DNA of 64,000 nt, from positions 248,001 to 312,000 of the forward strand of contig CAWIQD010000001.1 in NCBI GenBank assembly GCA_963837945.1, in the 5' to 3' direction. The translations under genes were made by a program, and so were the position numbers. Numbering within the stretch: position 1 is the stretch's first letter; every line of letters begins with the position of its first letter. Below the pieces are notes generated by a model that saw nothing but the letters and a program-made list of their open reading frames with translations, had not been told where the DNA came from and did no database searches. The DNA is from CAVUBL01 sp963837945 (lineage in GTDB: Bacteria; Acidobacteriota; Thermoanaerobaculia; Multivoradales; DATKCC01). This document shows, piece after piece, positions 8,437 to 16,848 of this stretch.

Positions 8437-9966
8437 ATGCTCCGCGCTCCCCGTCCGGAGGCGCTGGCCGTCTGCCTCCTCGCGGCCACCCTGGCCCTCG
8501 CTGCGCGCTGGGTCTGGGCGCCGGGCTGGGAGGGGCCGGCCTTCCGGCCGCGCCCCGATGCGCTCGAGTACGCCGCGTCGGCGCAGGGGCTGGCCCAGGG
8601 GAGCGGCTACTTCCTCCAGGTGGGCCCCTACCGGGTGCGGCCCCGGTATCCCCCCGGCTGGCCCCTGACCCTCGCCCCGGCCGCCGCGGCCGGCGTGGGC
8701 GGCCGGGACCTCTGGCGGGTGACGGGCGTCTTCGGCGCCCTCCAGGCCGCCCTCCTTGCCGGGCTCGCGTGGCTCTCCGTGGCCGTCCTGGCCGGAGGTG
8801 GAGCCCGCGCGGGAGCCGTCCGCGTGGCGGCCGCCGCGGCCGGGCTCGCCGCCGGCGCCACCTGGGCGCTGGGCCCGATGGCGGTCAAGGCGGGCCGCAC
8901 GCTCCTCGCGGACGAGCCGGCGGCGTTCGCCGCGACCCTGGCTCTGGCCGCGGTCACCTGCGGGCTCCTGGTGCGGGCACCGGGCCGGCGATCCCTGTTT
9001 CTCTGCGGGCTCGGCGGCGTCGCCGCGGGCTTCGCGGCCGTGCTCCGGCCGCCGGCCGGCGCCCTGCTGGTCCCGTCCCTCGCCGTCCTGGTCCTGGCGG
9101 GCCTCCGCCTCCGCGGTCTGCGGCCGACGCTCGGGCGCCTCGCCGCGCTGGCTGCGGGCTCCCTCGTCTTCCCCGCCGTCGCCTCGGCGACGCTCCTCGC
9201 CTGCGGTCTTCCCGCGTGGCCCTGGACGGCCTACGCCCTCTGGATCCCGGGCCGGTACCGGCACCTCCACGACACCTTCGGCCTCCGCTTCGCCCTCGCG
9301 GGCAATCCCGACCTGGCGCGGGTCCCCGGCCTCGGGGGCGTGCCCCACCTGCGGCTCGCCGCCGAGGTGCTCCTCGGCCTCCCCGGCCTGCGCGCGCACC
9401 AGACGCTCGGCCTCGCCTGGCCCCTCGCCGGCTGGGCGGCCCTCCTCGTCCTCGCGGTGCTCGCCCGGCGCCGGGATGCCCAGCTTCGGGGCGTCGCCTG
9501 GGTCGCCGCCGCGGGCCTCGCCTGGGCGCTCGCTCACACCGTGCTCTACGGTCTCTACTTCTTCCCCGCCGCCCGCTTCTTCCTGCCGCCCCTGGCGGTC
9601 GCGGCCGTCGCCCTGGCGACCGCGGGCGGGTCGTTGCTCGCCGGCCGCCGGGCCGTCTCGCGTCTGGTCGGAGCGAGCCTTCTGGCCCTGCTCGCCGGCT
9701 CGGTCGTCTGGGGCTTCCTCGCCCTGCGCGCCGAGCCCCGGCCCGACCTGTCTCCGTCGCGGACTCGGGCGGCCTTCGCCCACTGGGCAGCGCTCTCGGA
9801 CGCCGAACGGGCCGCGGGACCCGTGCCCTTCGATCCGCTCGAGGCGCAGGCCCTGGGTCTCCTCGATCCCGAGACCGTGCACGGGATCCGCGCGTGGGGC
9901 CGGCTGCCGCCGACGGTCCAGGTCCGGCGGCTTCGAAGGCTCGGTGCGATTCCGCAAACGAAGTAG
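8437..9966 (+). CDS. Membrane glycosyltransferase-like protein (GT39/ArnT type)
   Basis: 509 residues with about ten hydrophobic segments. The first periplasmic loop has RPDALEYAASAQGLAQGSGY and RPRYPPGWPL, the acidic substrate loop and Pro-Gly-Trp pattern of dolichyl- or undecaprenyl-phosphate-dependent glycosyltransferases. It is inserted on the opposite strand between the importer permease and ATPase genes. ATG 8437 lies 7 nt after TACACT (8425-8430) with no Shine-Dalgarno sequence, suggesting a leaderless transcript. The sugar and acceptor cannot be assigned. Confidence 0.7.
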   Translation: MLRAPRPEALAVCLLAATLALAARWVWAPGWEGPAFRPRPDALEYAASAQGLAQGSGYFLQVGPYRVRPRYPPGWPLTLAPAAAAGVGGRDLWRVTGVFGALQAALLAGLAWLSVAVLAGGGARAGAVRVAAAAAGLAAGATWALGPMAVKAGRTLLADEPAAFAATLALAAVTCGLLVRAPGRRSLFLCGLGGVAAGFAAVLRPPAGALLVPSLAVLVLAGLRLRGLRPTLGRLAALAAGSLVFPAVASATLLACGLPAWPWTAYALWIPGRYRHLHDTFGLRFALAGNPDLARVPGLGGVPHLRLAAEVLLGLPGLRAHQTLGLAWPLAGWAALLVLAVLARRRDAQLRGVAWVAAAGLAWALAHTVLYGLYFFPAARFFLPPLAVAAVALATAGGSLLAGRRAVSRLVGASLLALLAGSVVWGFLALRAEPRPDLSPSRTRAAFAHWAALSDAERAAGPVPFDPLEAQALGLLDPETVHGIRAWGRLPPTVQVRRLRRLGAIPQTK

Positions 9967-10009
9967 GCGCCTCGCCGAGCGCCGGAGATCGGCCGGAGCC
10001 GGGGGGCGA

Positions 10010-11134
10010 TCAGGCCGACTCGGTCGGGAAGGCCCGGGGCAGCGGGCCGTCGGGGGCCGGCCGCACGACGACCCGGTCCCCGGTGTCGGCGGCCGGACCT
10101 CCGTCGGCGTCGCGTGCGAGCACCTCGACCTCGGGGCCTTCGCCCTCGTCCGGCCGGTCGAGGATCACCTGGTAGTAGGTGAGGGGTCCGCCGTAGCGCC
10201 GCCCGCTCACCCGCCCCCGGAGACTCCCGGCCTCGTCCGAGCCCTCCGACTCCCCCTCCGGGCTCAGCCGAAGCGCCTCCGGCCGGATCACGAGCTCGAC
10301 CGCCGCGCCCACGGCGAGGCCGAGAGCGGCGGCCGCCGGCCAGAGCGGACCGCCGTCTCCGAGCCGCGCGCGGCACCGGCCCTCGCCGTCGAGCGACTCG
10401 ACGACGCCCGGCAGGATCGAGCTGCGACCGACGAAGCTCGCGACGAACCGGTTCGCAGGCTCGAGGTAGAGCGCCTCGGGCGAGCCCACCTGCTGGAGGC
10501 GGCCGCGCCAGAGCACCGCCACCCGGTCGCCGAGCTCGAAGGCCTCCTCCTGCTCGTGGGTCACCAGCACGGTGGTGATGCCCACTCGGCGGATCGCCCC
10601 GAGGAGCTCGCGGCGCGTGCGCTCGCGAAGCGCCGGGTCGAGGTTCGAGAGCGGTTCGTCGAGGAGCAGGAGGCGAGGCCCCGGGGCGAGGGCGCGGGCG
10701 AGCGCCACCCGCTGCTGCTGGCCGCCCGAGAGCTCGCCGATCCGCCGTGCCTCGAAGCCCGCCAGGTCGACCAGGGAGAGCACCTCCGCGACCCGCCGGG
10801 CGATCTCGTCGCGCGGCGCGCCGGCCGCCTCGAGGCCGAAGGCGACGTTGCCGGCGACGTTCAGGTGGGGGAACAGGGCGTAGTGCTGGAAGACCATCCC
10901 GAAGCCGCGCTCGGCGGGCCGGAGCCGGCCCACCTCCCGGCCGGCGACCGTGATCGCGCCCTGCTCGGCGGTCTCGAACCCGGCGAGAAGGCGAAGGAAG
11001 GTGGTCTTGCCGCTCCCCGAGGGCCCGAGGAGCGCCAGCACCTCCCCCTCCTCGACCGCCAGGGTCACCCGGTCGAGCACGGCGAGGTCGCCGAACCGCT
11101 TCGACAGCCGGTCGATCTCGAGGTAGGCGCTCAA
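10010..11134 (-). CDS. ABC importer ATPase with C-terminal TOBE-like domain
   Basis: 374 residues. Walker A is LLGPSGSGKTTFLRLLAG, the signature is LSGGQQQRVALARAL, Walker B is RLLLLDEPLSNLDP, and the H-loop is LVTHEQEEAFELGDR. Residues beyond about 240 form a TOBE-like regulatory tail. The protein energises the permease at 6591-8405 with the binding protein encoded just upstream. The start appears to be TTG 11134, seven nt after the binding-protein stop. The family includes FbpC, PotA and ThiQ-type ATPases. Iron is the most common substrate for this gene set, but the substrate is not proven here. Confidence 0.88.
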   Translation of the reverse strand: MSAYLEIDRLSKRFGDLAVLDRVTLAVEEGEVLALLGPSGSGKTTFLRLLAGFETAEQGAITVAGREVGRLRPAERGFGMVFQHYALFPHLNVAGNVAFGLEAAGAPRDEIARRVAEVLSLVDLAGFEARRIGELSGGQQQRVALARALAPGPRLLLLDEPLSNLDPALRERTRRELLGAIRRVGITTVLVTHEQEEAFELGDRVAVLWRGRLQQVGSPEALYLEPANRFVASFVGRSSILPGVVESLDGEGRCRARLGDGGPLWPAAAALGLAVGAAVELVIRPEALRLSPEGESEGSDEAGSLRGRVSGRRYGGPLTYYQVILDRPDEGEGPEVEVLARDADGGPAADTGDRVVVRPAPDGPLPRAFPTESA

Positions 11135-11141
11135 GCCGGGA

Positions 11142-12176
11142 TCATCCCGCTCCGTGGCCGCGGATGGTCCGGTCCCAGGTGGTCATCCAGTCGGGCCCGT
11201 GCTGCTCGATGAGCTGCCAGTCGACCTTGGCACTCACCATGCGGTCGAGCACGTCCCGCGCCCAGGCGGGCAGGTCGGCGCGGGAGAGGTCGCTGCGCGC
11301 CGGGAGGCGAAAGGCCTTGTCGGCCGCCAGGCGCTCGGCCTCGGGCGAGCCCACCCAGTCGATGAAGGCCTTGGCCGCCGCGGGATGGCGGGCGCCCGCC
11401 ACCAGGCCGATCGAATCGTCGATCACCGGGGTGCCGCTCGCCGGGAAGTCGAAGCCCAGCGGCTTGCCCCGCTTCTGCTGCCACAGGATGTCGGTCAGGT
11501 CCCAGACCGTGACCAGCCCCTCCTGGCGGGTGAGCTGCTCGATCATCAGGGCCGGGTTGAGCACGTACTGCTTGGTCTGGCCGTCGAGCCGGCGGAGCCA
11601 CTCGAAGCCGCGCTCCGGCGAGCCGGTCTCGTCGACCGAACGGGCGAGGATCATGCCGAAGACGGTCCGCATGGTGCCGCTCGCGAGCGGATCGCGGATC
11701 AGGACCTGGCCGCGCCAGCGGGGATCGAGGAGGTCGTCCCAGTCCTTGGGCGCGTCGGCCGCGGTGACGGCGGCCGAGTTGTAGACCAGCACCGGCATCG
11801 AGCGGTAGGCGCCGAAGTAGAGGTTCCCGGGATCGCGGCTGTCCGCGGGCACGGCGTCGGCCCAGGCCGGCCGGTAGGGCTGGAGGAGGCCCTCCCGGGC
11901 ACCGCGGCCGAAGATCGTGTCGGGCCCGCCGAACCAGACGTCGGCCTGCGGGTTCGCCTTCTCCGAGCGGATGCGGTCGAAGACCTCCTGCGAGCCCATG
12001 TCGAGCCAGCGCACGTCGACCTCCGGATGGCTCGCCTCGTAGGTGGTCTCGACGAGCGACAGGAGGTCTCGGCCGTGCGGCGAGTAGAGGACGACGGCGG
12101 TCCGCGAGTCGCCGCAGGCGCCGGACGCCATGGCGACGAGCAGGAGTGCGGCGAGCGGCGGGAGTCGTGGCTTCAT
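11142..12176 (-). CDS. ABC importer periplasmic binding protein (iron/phosphonate type)
   Basis: 344 residues. The N-terminus KPRLPPLAALLLVAMASGAC is a signal peptide ending in a plausible lipobox. Typical class II binding-protein features follow: VVLYSPHGRDLLSLVETTYE, a hinge near ADVWFGGPDTIF, and DWDDLLDPRWRGQVLIRDP. The paired tyrosines that bind Fe3+ in FbpA are not obvious, so the substrate is open. ATG 12176 has a weak ribosome-binding site. The order binding protein, ATPase, then (after an oppositely oriented gene) permease indicates a disrupted operon. Confidence 0.82.
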   Translation of the reverse strand: MKPRLPPLAALLLVAMASGACGDSRTAVVLYSPHGRDLLSLVETTYEASHPEVDVRWLDMGSQEVFDRIRSEKANPQADVWFGGPDTIFGRGAREGLLQPYRPAWADAVPADSRDPGNLYFGAYRSMPVLVYNSAAVTAADAPKDWDDLLDPRWRGQVLIRDPLASGTMRTVFGMILARSVDETGSPERGFEWLRRLDGQTKQYVLNPALMIEQLTRQEGLVTVWDLTDILWQQKRGKPLGFDFPASGTPVIDDSIGLVAGARHPAAAKAFIDWVGSPEAERLAADKAFRLPARSDLSRADLPAWARDVLDRMVSAKVDWQLIEQHGPDWMTTWDRTIRGHGAG

Positions 12177-12213
12177 GGGGAGTGACGTGCGCCCGCTCGG
12201 GGCGCACGGAAGT

Positions 12214-13758
12214 CTACCCCACCGCTCCGGGCGCGCTCTTCCTCCGCGGGGGCCGGGGCGGCGGAAGCTCGACCCCCGGCCGGCGCCGGTAGATCGTGGC
12301 GCCGCCCTCACCCTCGGGATTGGGGATCGTCGCCACCGGGGCGTAGGCGGCGCGAAACCGCGGCTTTCTGATCAGGCCCCTCTGCGGGCCCTCGGGGTGG
12401 TGGACCAAGAACTCGGGCGGATCGAGGAGGACCGCACCGGCCGGGTCGTTGGCCGCGAGAAAAGGAAGAGTGGAGGGGGTGACCAGGCCCATGAGGTCGT
12501 CGACCGGCCTCCGGCTCCAGTAGGCCAGATTGCCGATCTCCCCGTAGGCGATCCGTTCCTCGGGTCGGGAGTGGGCCCGGATCCACAAGCCGACCCGCCG
12601 GTAAGTATCGAAGCGGCCTCCGACAGGAGGAGACCGCAGGAAACCGAAGCCGGTCGTGACCGCGGACCGCACCGGCGCGAAGAGGATCGCCACCGCGAGC
12701 CCGGTTGCCAGAATCGCCTCCAGGCGCTCGCCCCCGCGGGGCCACCCCGCGCGGACTGCTGCTCCGAAAGCACGGCCGATGCCCATCGCGAGAGCGACCG
12801 TCCCGTAGAGGAGAGCCACGACCGGCGGCACCACGTACCACTGGAAAAAGGGCACGCCGAGGAGAGGGTAGGCGACGGCGACGCCGACGCCGTACAGGAC
12901 CACGGTGCGCGTGGCCCGCCCTCCTCGAACGAAGAGCGGCCACAGGCCGGCGACGCCCAGGGCCACCAGAAAGAGCCACAAGCGACCCATGTGGCGCTCG
13001 AAGAGGCGCGCCGCCCGCGCCCAGAAGAGAACCGGACCCGTATCCCTCACGAAGCTCAGCTCGCCGGCGATCCGCTTCGCCACCAGCGTGTTGGGCAGAG
13101 GACTGCCGAAGTACAGCCAGGCGGCGACCACTCCCAGGAGGATCACTCCGCCGGCGACGAGGCCCCAGCGCCAGGGGGCGCGGCGGCGCTCCAGCCAGGC
13201 GAGGAGGCCCAGGGCGGCGACCCCGAGGGCGGCGTCCGGTCGGAACCAAACGGCGAGGCCGGCCAGGACGCCGGCCGTAGCCGGCCGCCGATGCACGAGC
13301 AGCGCCGAGCCGGCGAGGAGCGCGAGCACCACCGCCGAAGCCGAGCCAATTGAGATCCAGATCGCCGAGCAACCGAGAACCAGAGTGCCGGCGACGGCGG
13401 CCTCGAACCGAGCCACCCGGCCCCGCGCATCCCACCAGAGGAGAAGGGCGAAGGCGACCAGCCCGGCACCGAAGAGCACTCTGCCGAGCTCGTGGACGGG
13501 CACGCGGGTGAGGACTTGGAGGAGGGCCAGCGTGAGGCCGAGTCCCGGGTTGGTGAGGCCGAAGACGTGCTCGCCGGGATTGAACACGAAGCCGTGCCCG
13601 TGGGCCAGGTTCCAGGCGTACCGGAACGTGATGAACATGTCGTCCGGCGGCCGGATCCCGCTCCGCAAGATCGCGAGAGCGAGGCCCGCCCAGAGCAGCC
13701 CGAGCGCCCCAGCCGGCCACCACTGCCTCCACCGGCCGACGCGTGAATCGGAACCCAT
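12214..13758 (-). CDS. Polytopic membrane glycosyltransferase-like protein
   Basis: 514 residues and about eleven hydrophobic helices. The loop after helix 1 reads PPDDMFITFRYAWNLAHGHG, followed by HVFGLTNPGLGL, closely paralleling the protein at 3628-5280. Two acidic residues in this loop are typical of GT-C transferases that use polyprenyl-phosphate sugars. The start ATG (13758-13756) lies 8 nt from TACACT (minus strand, 13772-13767), which suggests a leaderless mRNA. It is divergent from the frameshifted lipoprotein hydrolase at 13863. The substrate is unknown. Confidence 0.7.
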   Translation of the reverse strand: MGSDSRVGRWRQWWPAGALGLLWAGLALAILRSGIRPPDDMFITFRYAWNLAHGHGFVFNPGEHVFGLTNPGLGLTLALLQVLTRVPVHELGRVLFGAGLVAFALLLWWDARGRVARFEAAVAGTLVLGCSAIWISIGSASAVVLALLAGSALLVHRRPATAGVLAGLAVWFRPDAALGVAALGLLAWLERRRAPWRWGLVAGGVILLGVVAAWLYFGSPLPNTLVAKRIAGELSFVRDTGPVLFWARAARLFERHMGRLWLFLVALGVAGLWPLFVRGGRATRTVVLYGVGVAVAYPLLGVPFFQWYVVPPVVALLYGTVALAMGIGRAFGAAVRAGWPRGGERLEAILATGLAVAILFAPVRSAVTTGFGFLRSPPVGGRFDTYRRVGLWIRAHSRPEERIAYGEIGNLAYWSRRPVDDLMGLVTPSTLPFLAANDPAGAVLLDPPEFLVHHPEGPQRGLIRKPRFRAAYAPVATIPNPEGEGGATIYRRRPGVELPPPRPPRRKSAPGAVG

Positions 13759-13848
13759 CTCGGCGCAGTGTAAGCGATCGAGGTCCCGTCACCAAGGAAT
13801 CGCCCAGGCTTCCGCCATGCCGAGAGACCGCAGGGCGTCCACTCCTGG

Positions 13849-13854
13849 TAGCAT
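13849..13854 (+). promoter_or_regulatory. -10 hexamer TAGCAT for a leaderless gene
   Basis: TAGCAT ends 8 nt before ATG 13863, and no Shine-Dalgarno sequence lies between. It forms a divergent pair with the minus-strand TACACT at 13767-13772. Confidence 0.5.
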
Positions 13855-13862
13855 CCGTCAAA

Positions 13863-16099
13863 ATGCCCGTTTCCCACGACGACCGCAGGCGGCGATGTGC
13901 GGCCTCGGCGGTTGCCCTGATCTTGTTGCTCGTGCTCCCACTCTCGAGTTGCTCGAGCGGCGAGCCCGACGCCAGCTTCTCCGATCTGGCGCTTGTGCAG
14001 CGGCTGAAGCCGCGGGCTGCCGCGGGCTACGCCGGAAAGGGAAGCCCATGCCTCGGAGACGGCGGCCGGCGCCTGCCCGCCGGGCTTCAGTACGTCGAAC
14101 GGAGCCGGAGCTCCCGGGAAGCGGTGGTCACGTGCACCGGGCGCTCGTTCTACGCGACGGTCACCCTGCCGCCCAACGCGCGCCTCGAGATCTCTCTGGC
14201 CTTCGCCGGGCAGTCGCCGGACCCGCAGGAAGAGGTGCCGCTGGAGGCTCCAGCGACCGCGCAGGCCACAGTCGAGCTGGTGGCGGCGGGCGAGCGCAAG
14301 ACGCTGTTCGCCACCCGGCTGGCGGCCACCGACGACTGGGAGAGTCACCGGATCGATCTCGGGGTCCTGGTGCCGGCGGCGGCTCGAGCGCCGGCTACCG
14401 TGGACCTCGTCCTCGAGAGCACCGGCCCACGGCCGATCGCCTGGTCGGAAGCTCTACCTGACCGGGAATCGGGAGGGCGAGGCCGGCACCGGCCCTGGTG
14501 AGCACCCGAACCTGGTGCTCGTTTCCCTCGACACGTTGCGCGCCGACCACCTCGACCTGTACGGCTACCGGCGACCAACCAGCCCGTACCTCGACCGGCT
14601 CGGGGCCGAGTCGCTGGTCTTCAACCGAGCGCTCGCCGCCTCGACCTGGACCCTGCCCTCGACCGCCAGCATGTTGACCGGGTTGCTGCCGTACCAGCAC
14701 GGGGCGGTGAGCATCGCCAAAGGGCTGTCCCCGCGAATCGTAACCGTTGCCGAGCGCCTGGAGAAGGCGGGGTATCGAACGGCGGCGTTCACGGATGGTG
14801 GGCTGGTAAGCCCGCGCTGGGGCTTCTCCCAGGGCTTCGGTCGATACGACTCGACCGCCGGCGAGGCCTGGCAAGCGATCAAGGACTCGAAGGTGATCTT
14901 CTCGGAGGCGTCCGACTGGGTGCGGGCGAACCGCTTCCGGCCCTTCTTCCTCTTCCTTCACACCTACGAGATCCACGAGCCCTACGTCAACCAGGAGGGA
15001 TATGCAGACCCATTCTTCGACCCCGGCTACTCCGGAACGCTCGGCGACGTGGCGCGGGTCGGCTCCATCGAGCGACCTCCCGGTCCGGCGGACCTCGCTC
15101 GGATCGTCGCGCTCTACGACGGAGGAATCGCGCGGACGGACCACTACCTGGGGACCTTCCTCGAGACCCTGGCCGCGACGGGCCTCGACCGGAGCACCGC
15201 CGTGATCGTGACCTCGGACCACGGCGAGGAGTTCCTGGAGCACGGCCACATGGCCCATGCGGCCGGCGAGGTCTTCGCTCCGAACGTCCGCGTCCCGCTC
15301 GTGGTCCGTCCGCCCGGCGGCACGAAAGGACGGCGCATCGAGCGCACGGTCTCGGGTCTCGACGTCGCCCCCACCCTCCTGGCACTCGCCGGGCTGTCCA
15401 AGGACGGCTTGCTCGGCCGCTCCTTGCTCGCGCCGCAGGCTCCGGAGGGGGCGAGCCGGCCGGTGCTGGTCCACGGCATCTCCGCCCACCCCGAGCCGCC
15501 GATCGACCGCTTTCGGCTCGACGGCGGCGGCGACTCGGTGATCGCCGAACGGCCGCCGGGCATGCCCCGGGCGAGAGTCTTCACCTACGACCCGGCGACC
15601 GATCGGGCCGAGCCCCGCTCCGATGCCGCGCCCGCGGCCGGCAGCCTCGACCGCCGCCTGGCCGCGGTCCTTGCCTGGCTTGCCCACGGCCGGCTGGTGG
15701 CCCGGCTGCCCAACGACGCCCGCCGTGTGGAAGTGCCCGAGGGCTCCCGCATCCGGCCGGTAGGCCTGTGGGACGGCCTGCGCTGGTACCCGGTCTCTCC
15801 GGACGGCGAGGGCCTCTCCGCAATCGAGACTCCGACCCGGCCGGCTGTGCTTCCTGGTCTTCGACGTCGCCGGCCGGCGCGGGGGGCTCGGACTCCGGAT
15901 CGCGCGCGAGGGCGGGGAGGCCGAGCCGTTCTGGATCCACCCGCGGCACGGCGCCGCCCGCCTCGCCTGGGACCCGCTCTCCGATCCGATGCCCGGCCCG
16001 GGCGTCGCCGTCACCACGGCCGCCTCCTTCCAGCCGGGACACGCCCGGGTCGATCGCCGCGCCCGCGAGGAGCTGCGCGCCCTGGGCTACGTGGACTGA
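13863..16099 (+). pseudogene. Lipoprotein sulfatase/alkaline-phosphatase-superfamily gene with two +1 frameshifts
   Basis: One roughly 740-residue gene is split over three frames. The first part (13863 to about 14445) encodes a lipoprotein signal ending LPLSSC and a beta-rich N-terminal domain. The frame then jumps at TCGGAAGCTC: removing one A gives WSELYLTGN. The next part carries PNLVLVSLDTLRADHLDLYG, TWTLPSTASMLTG and VTSDHGEEFLEHGH. A second jump at GACCCGG (about 15836) restores RLCFLVFDVAG through the typical tail REELRALGYVD. Both events look like single extra bases in short homopolymers, so sequencing error and true decay are both possible. The nucleophile position is Thr (T-L-P-S), as in the relative at 2021. 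Confidence 0.8.
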
Positions 16100-16848
16100 C
16101 CGGCGCCTGGCGGCTTGCGGGCGACGATCCAGTCCCAGTCGAGGCGGCGCAAGGGGCCGGCCCAGTGTTTCGAGGTGATCTCGGCGAGCTCGAGGCCCGG
16201 GAACTGCCGGACGACGCCGGCGGCGCTCCAGTAGAGATGGCTCACGTCGTAGCGCTGGCCAGGCGCCACCAGGCGCTCGAAGACCCAACGCTGGGCGCGG
16301 CCGGGCAGAAGCGCCAGGCACGGCACGCCGTAGTGGGGCTCGCGGGCAAAGAGGTAGCGCAGGCGTGCCGGCGTCTTGACGTAGACGATGCCGCCCGGGG
16401 CGAGCACTCGGGTGACCTCGCGCCCGAGCCGGCGCGGGCGCTCGATGTGCTCCAGGGTCTCGGCGAAGAGCACCAGCGAGACGCACTCGTCGGCGAGAGG
16501 GAGGGCCTCGCCGCGACCCGAGACCTGGCGCACGGGGAGGGCCGCCGCCCGCGAGACCTCCTCGAGCTCCAGGTGCGGCGTCAGGTCGAGGGCGAGGGCG
16601 GTGAGGCCCCGTTCCGCAAAGGGGAAGACGAGGCCGCCGTTGCCGCAGCCGAGGTCGAGCACCCGGGCTCCGGGGCGCACCGTCTCCGGGTAGCGGCGGG
16701 CGAGATGTGCGGCGATCCGGTACCCTTCGGTGAGGCGTCCGAGGGCGAAGTCCAGGCGCCGGGCGTAGCCGGCGCTCTCGGGCGCCAGGCGCTCGGCGAG
16801 GCACACCTCGTTGGCGCGGCGGAAGAGTTCCTCGAGGTTTGCCCTCAC
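16087..16848 (-). CDS. SAM-dependent class I methyltransferase
   Basis: 253 residues. Motif I is VLDLGCGNGGLVFPFAERG, an acidic residue follows strand 2 (ALALDLTPH), and the post-I region reads LFAETLEHIERPRRL. This is the layout of Methyltransf_11/UbiE-like small-molecule or sugar methyltransferases. GTG 16848 overlaps the stop of the PIG-L gene by 4 nt (GTGA), implying coupling. Its 3' end overlaps the convergent hydrolase gene by 13 bp. The acceptor is unknown. Confidence 0.82.
   Translation of the reverse strand: MRANLEELFRRANEVCLAERLAPESAGYARRLDFALGRLTEGYRIAAHLARRYPETVRPGARVLDLGCGNGGLVFPFAERGLTALALDLTPHLELEEVSRAAALPVRQVSGRGEALPLADECVSLVLFAETLEHIERPRRLGREVTRVLAPGGIVYVKTPARLRYLFAREPHYGVPCLALLPGRAQRWVFERLVAPGQRYDVSHLYWSAAGVVRQFPGLELAEITSKHWAGPLRRLDWDWIVARKPPGAGQST

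Noticed and set aside
5481..10175. A very long plus-strand open frame of about 1,560 codons
   Set aside because: It runs antisense to the MFS, permease and ATPase genes, which have clear motifs. Its composition (Arg/Gly/Glu/Pro rich, no domain) is typical of stop-poor GC-rich shadow frames.
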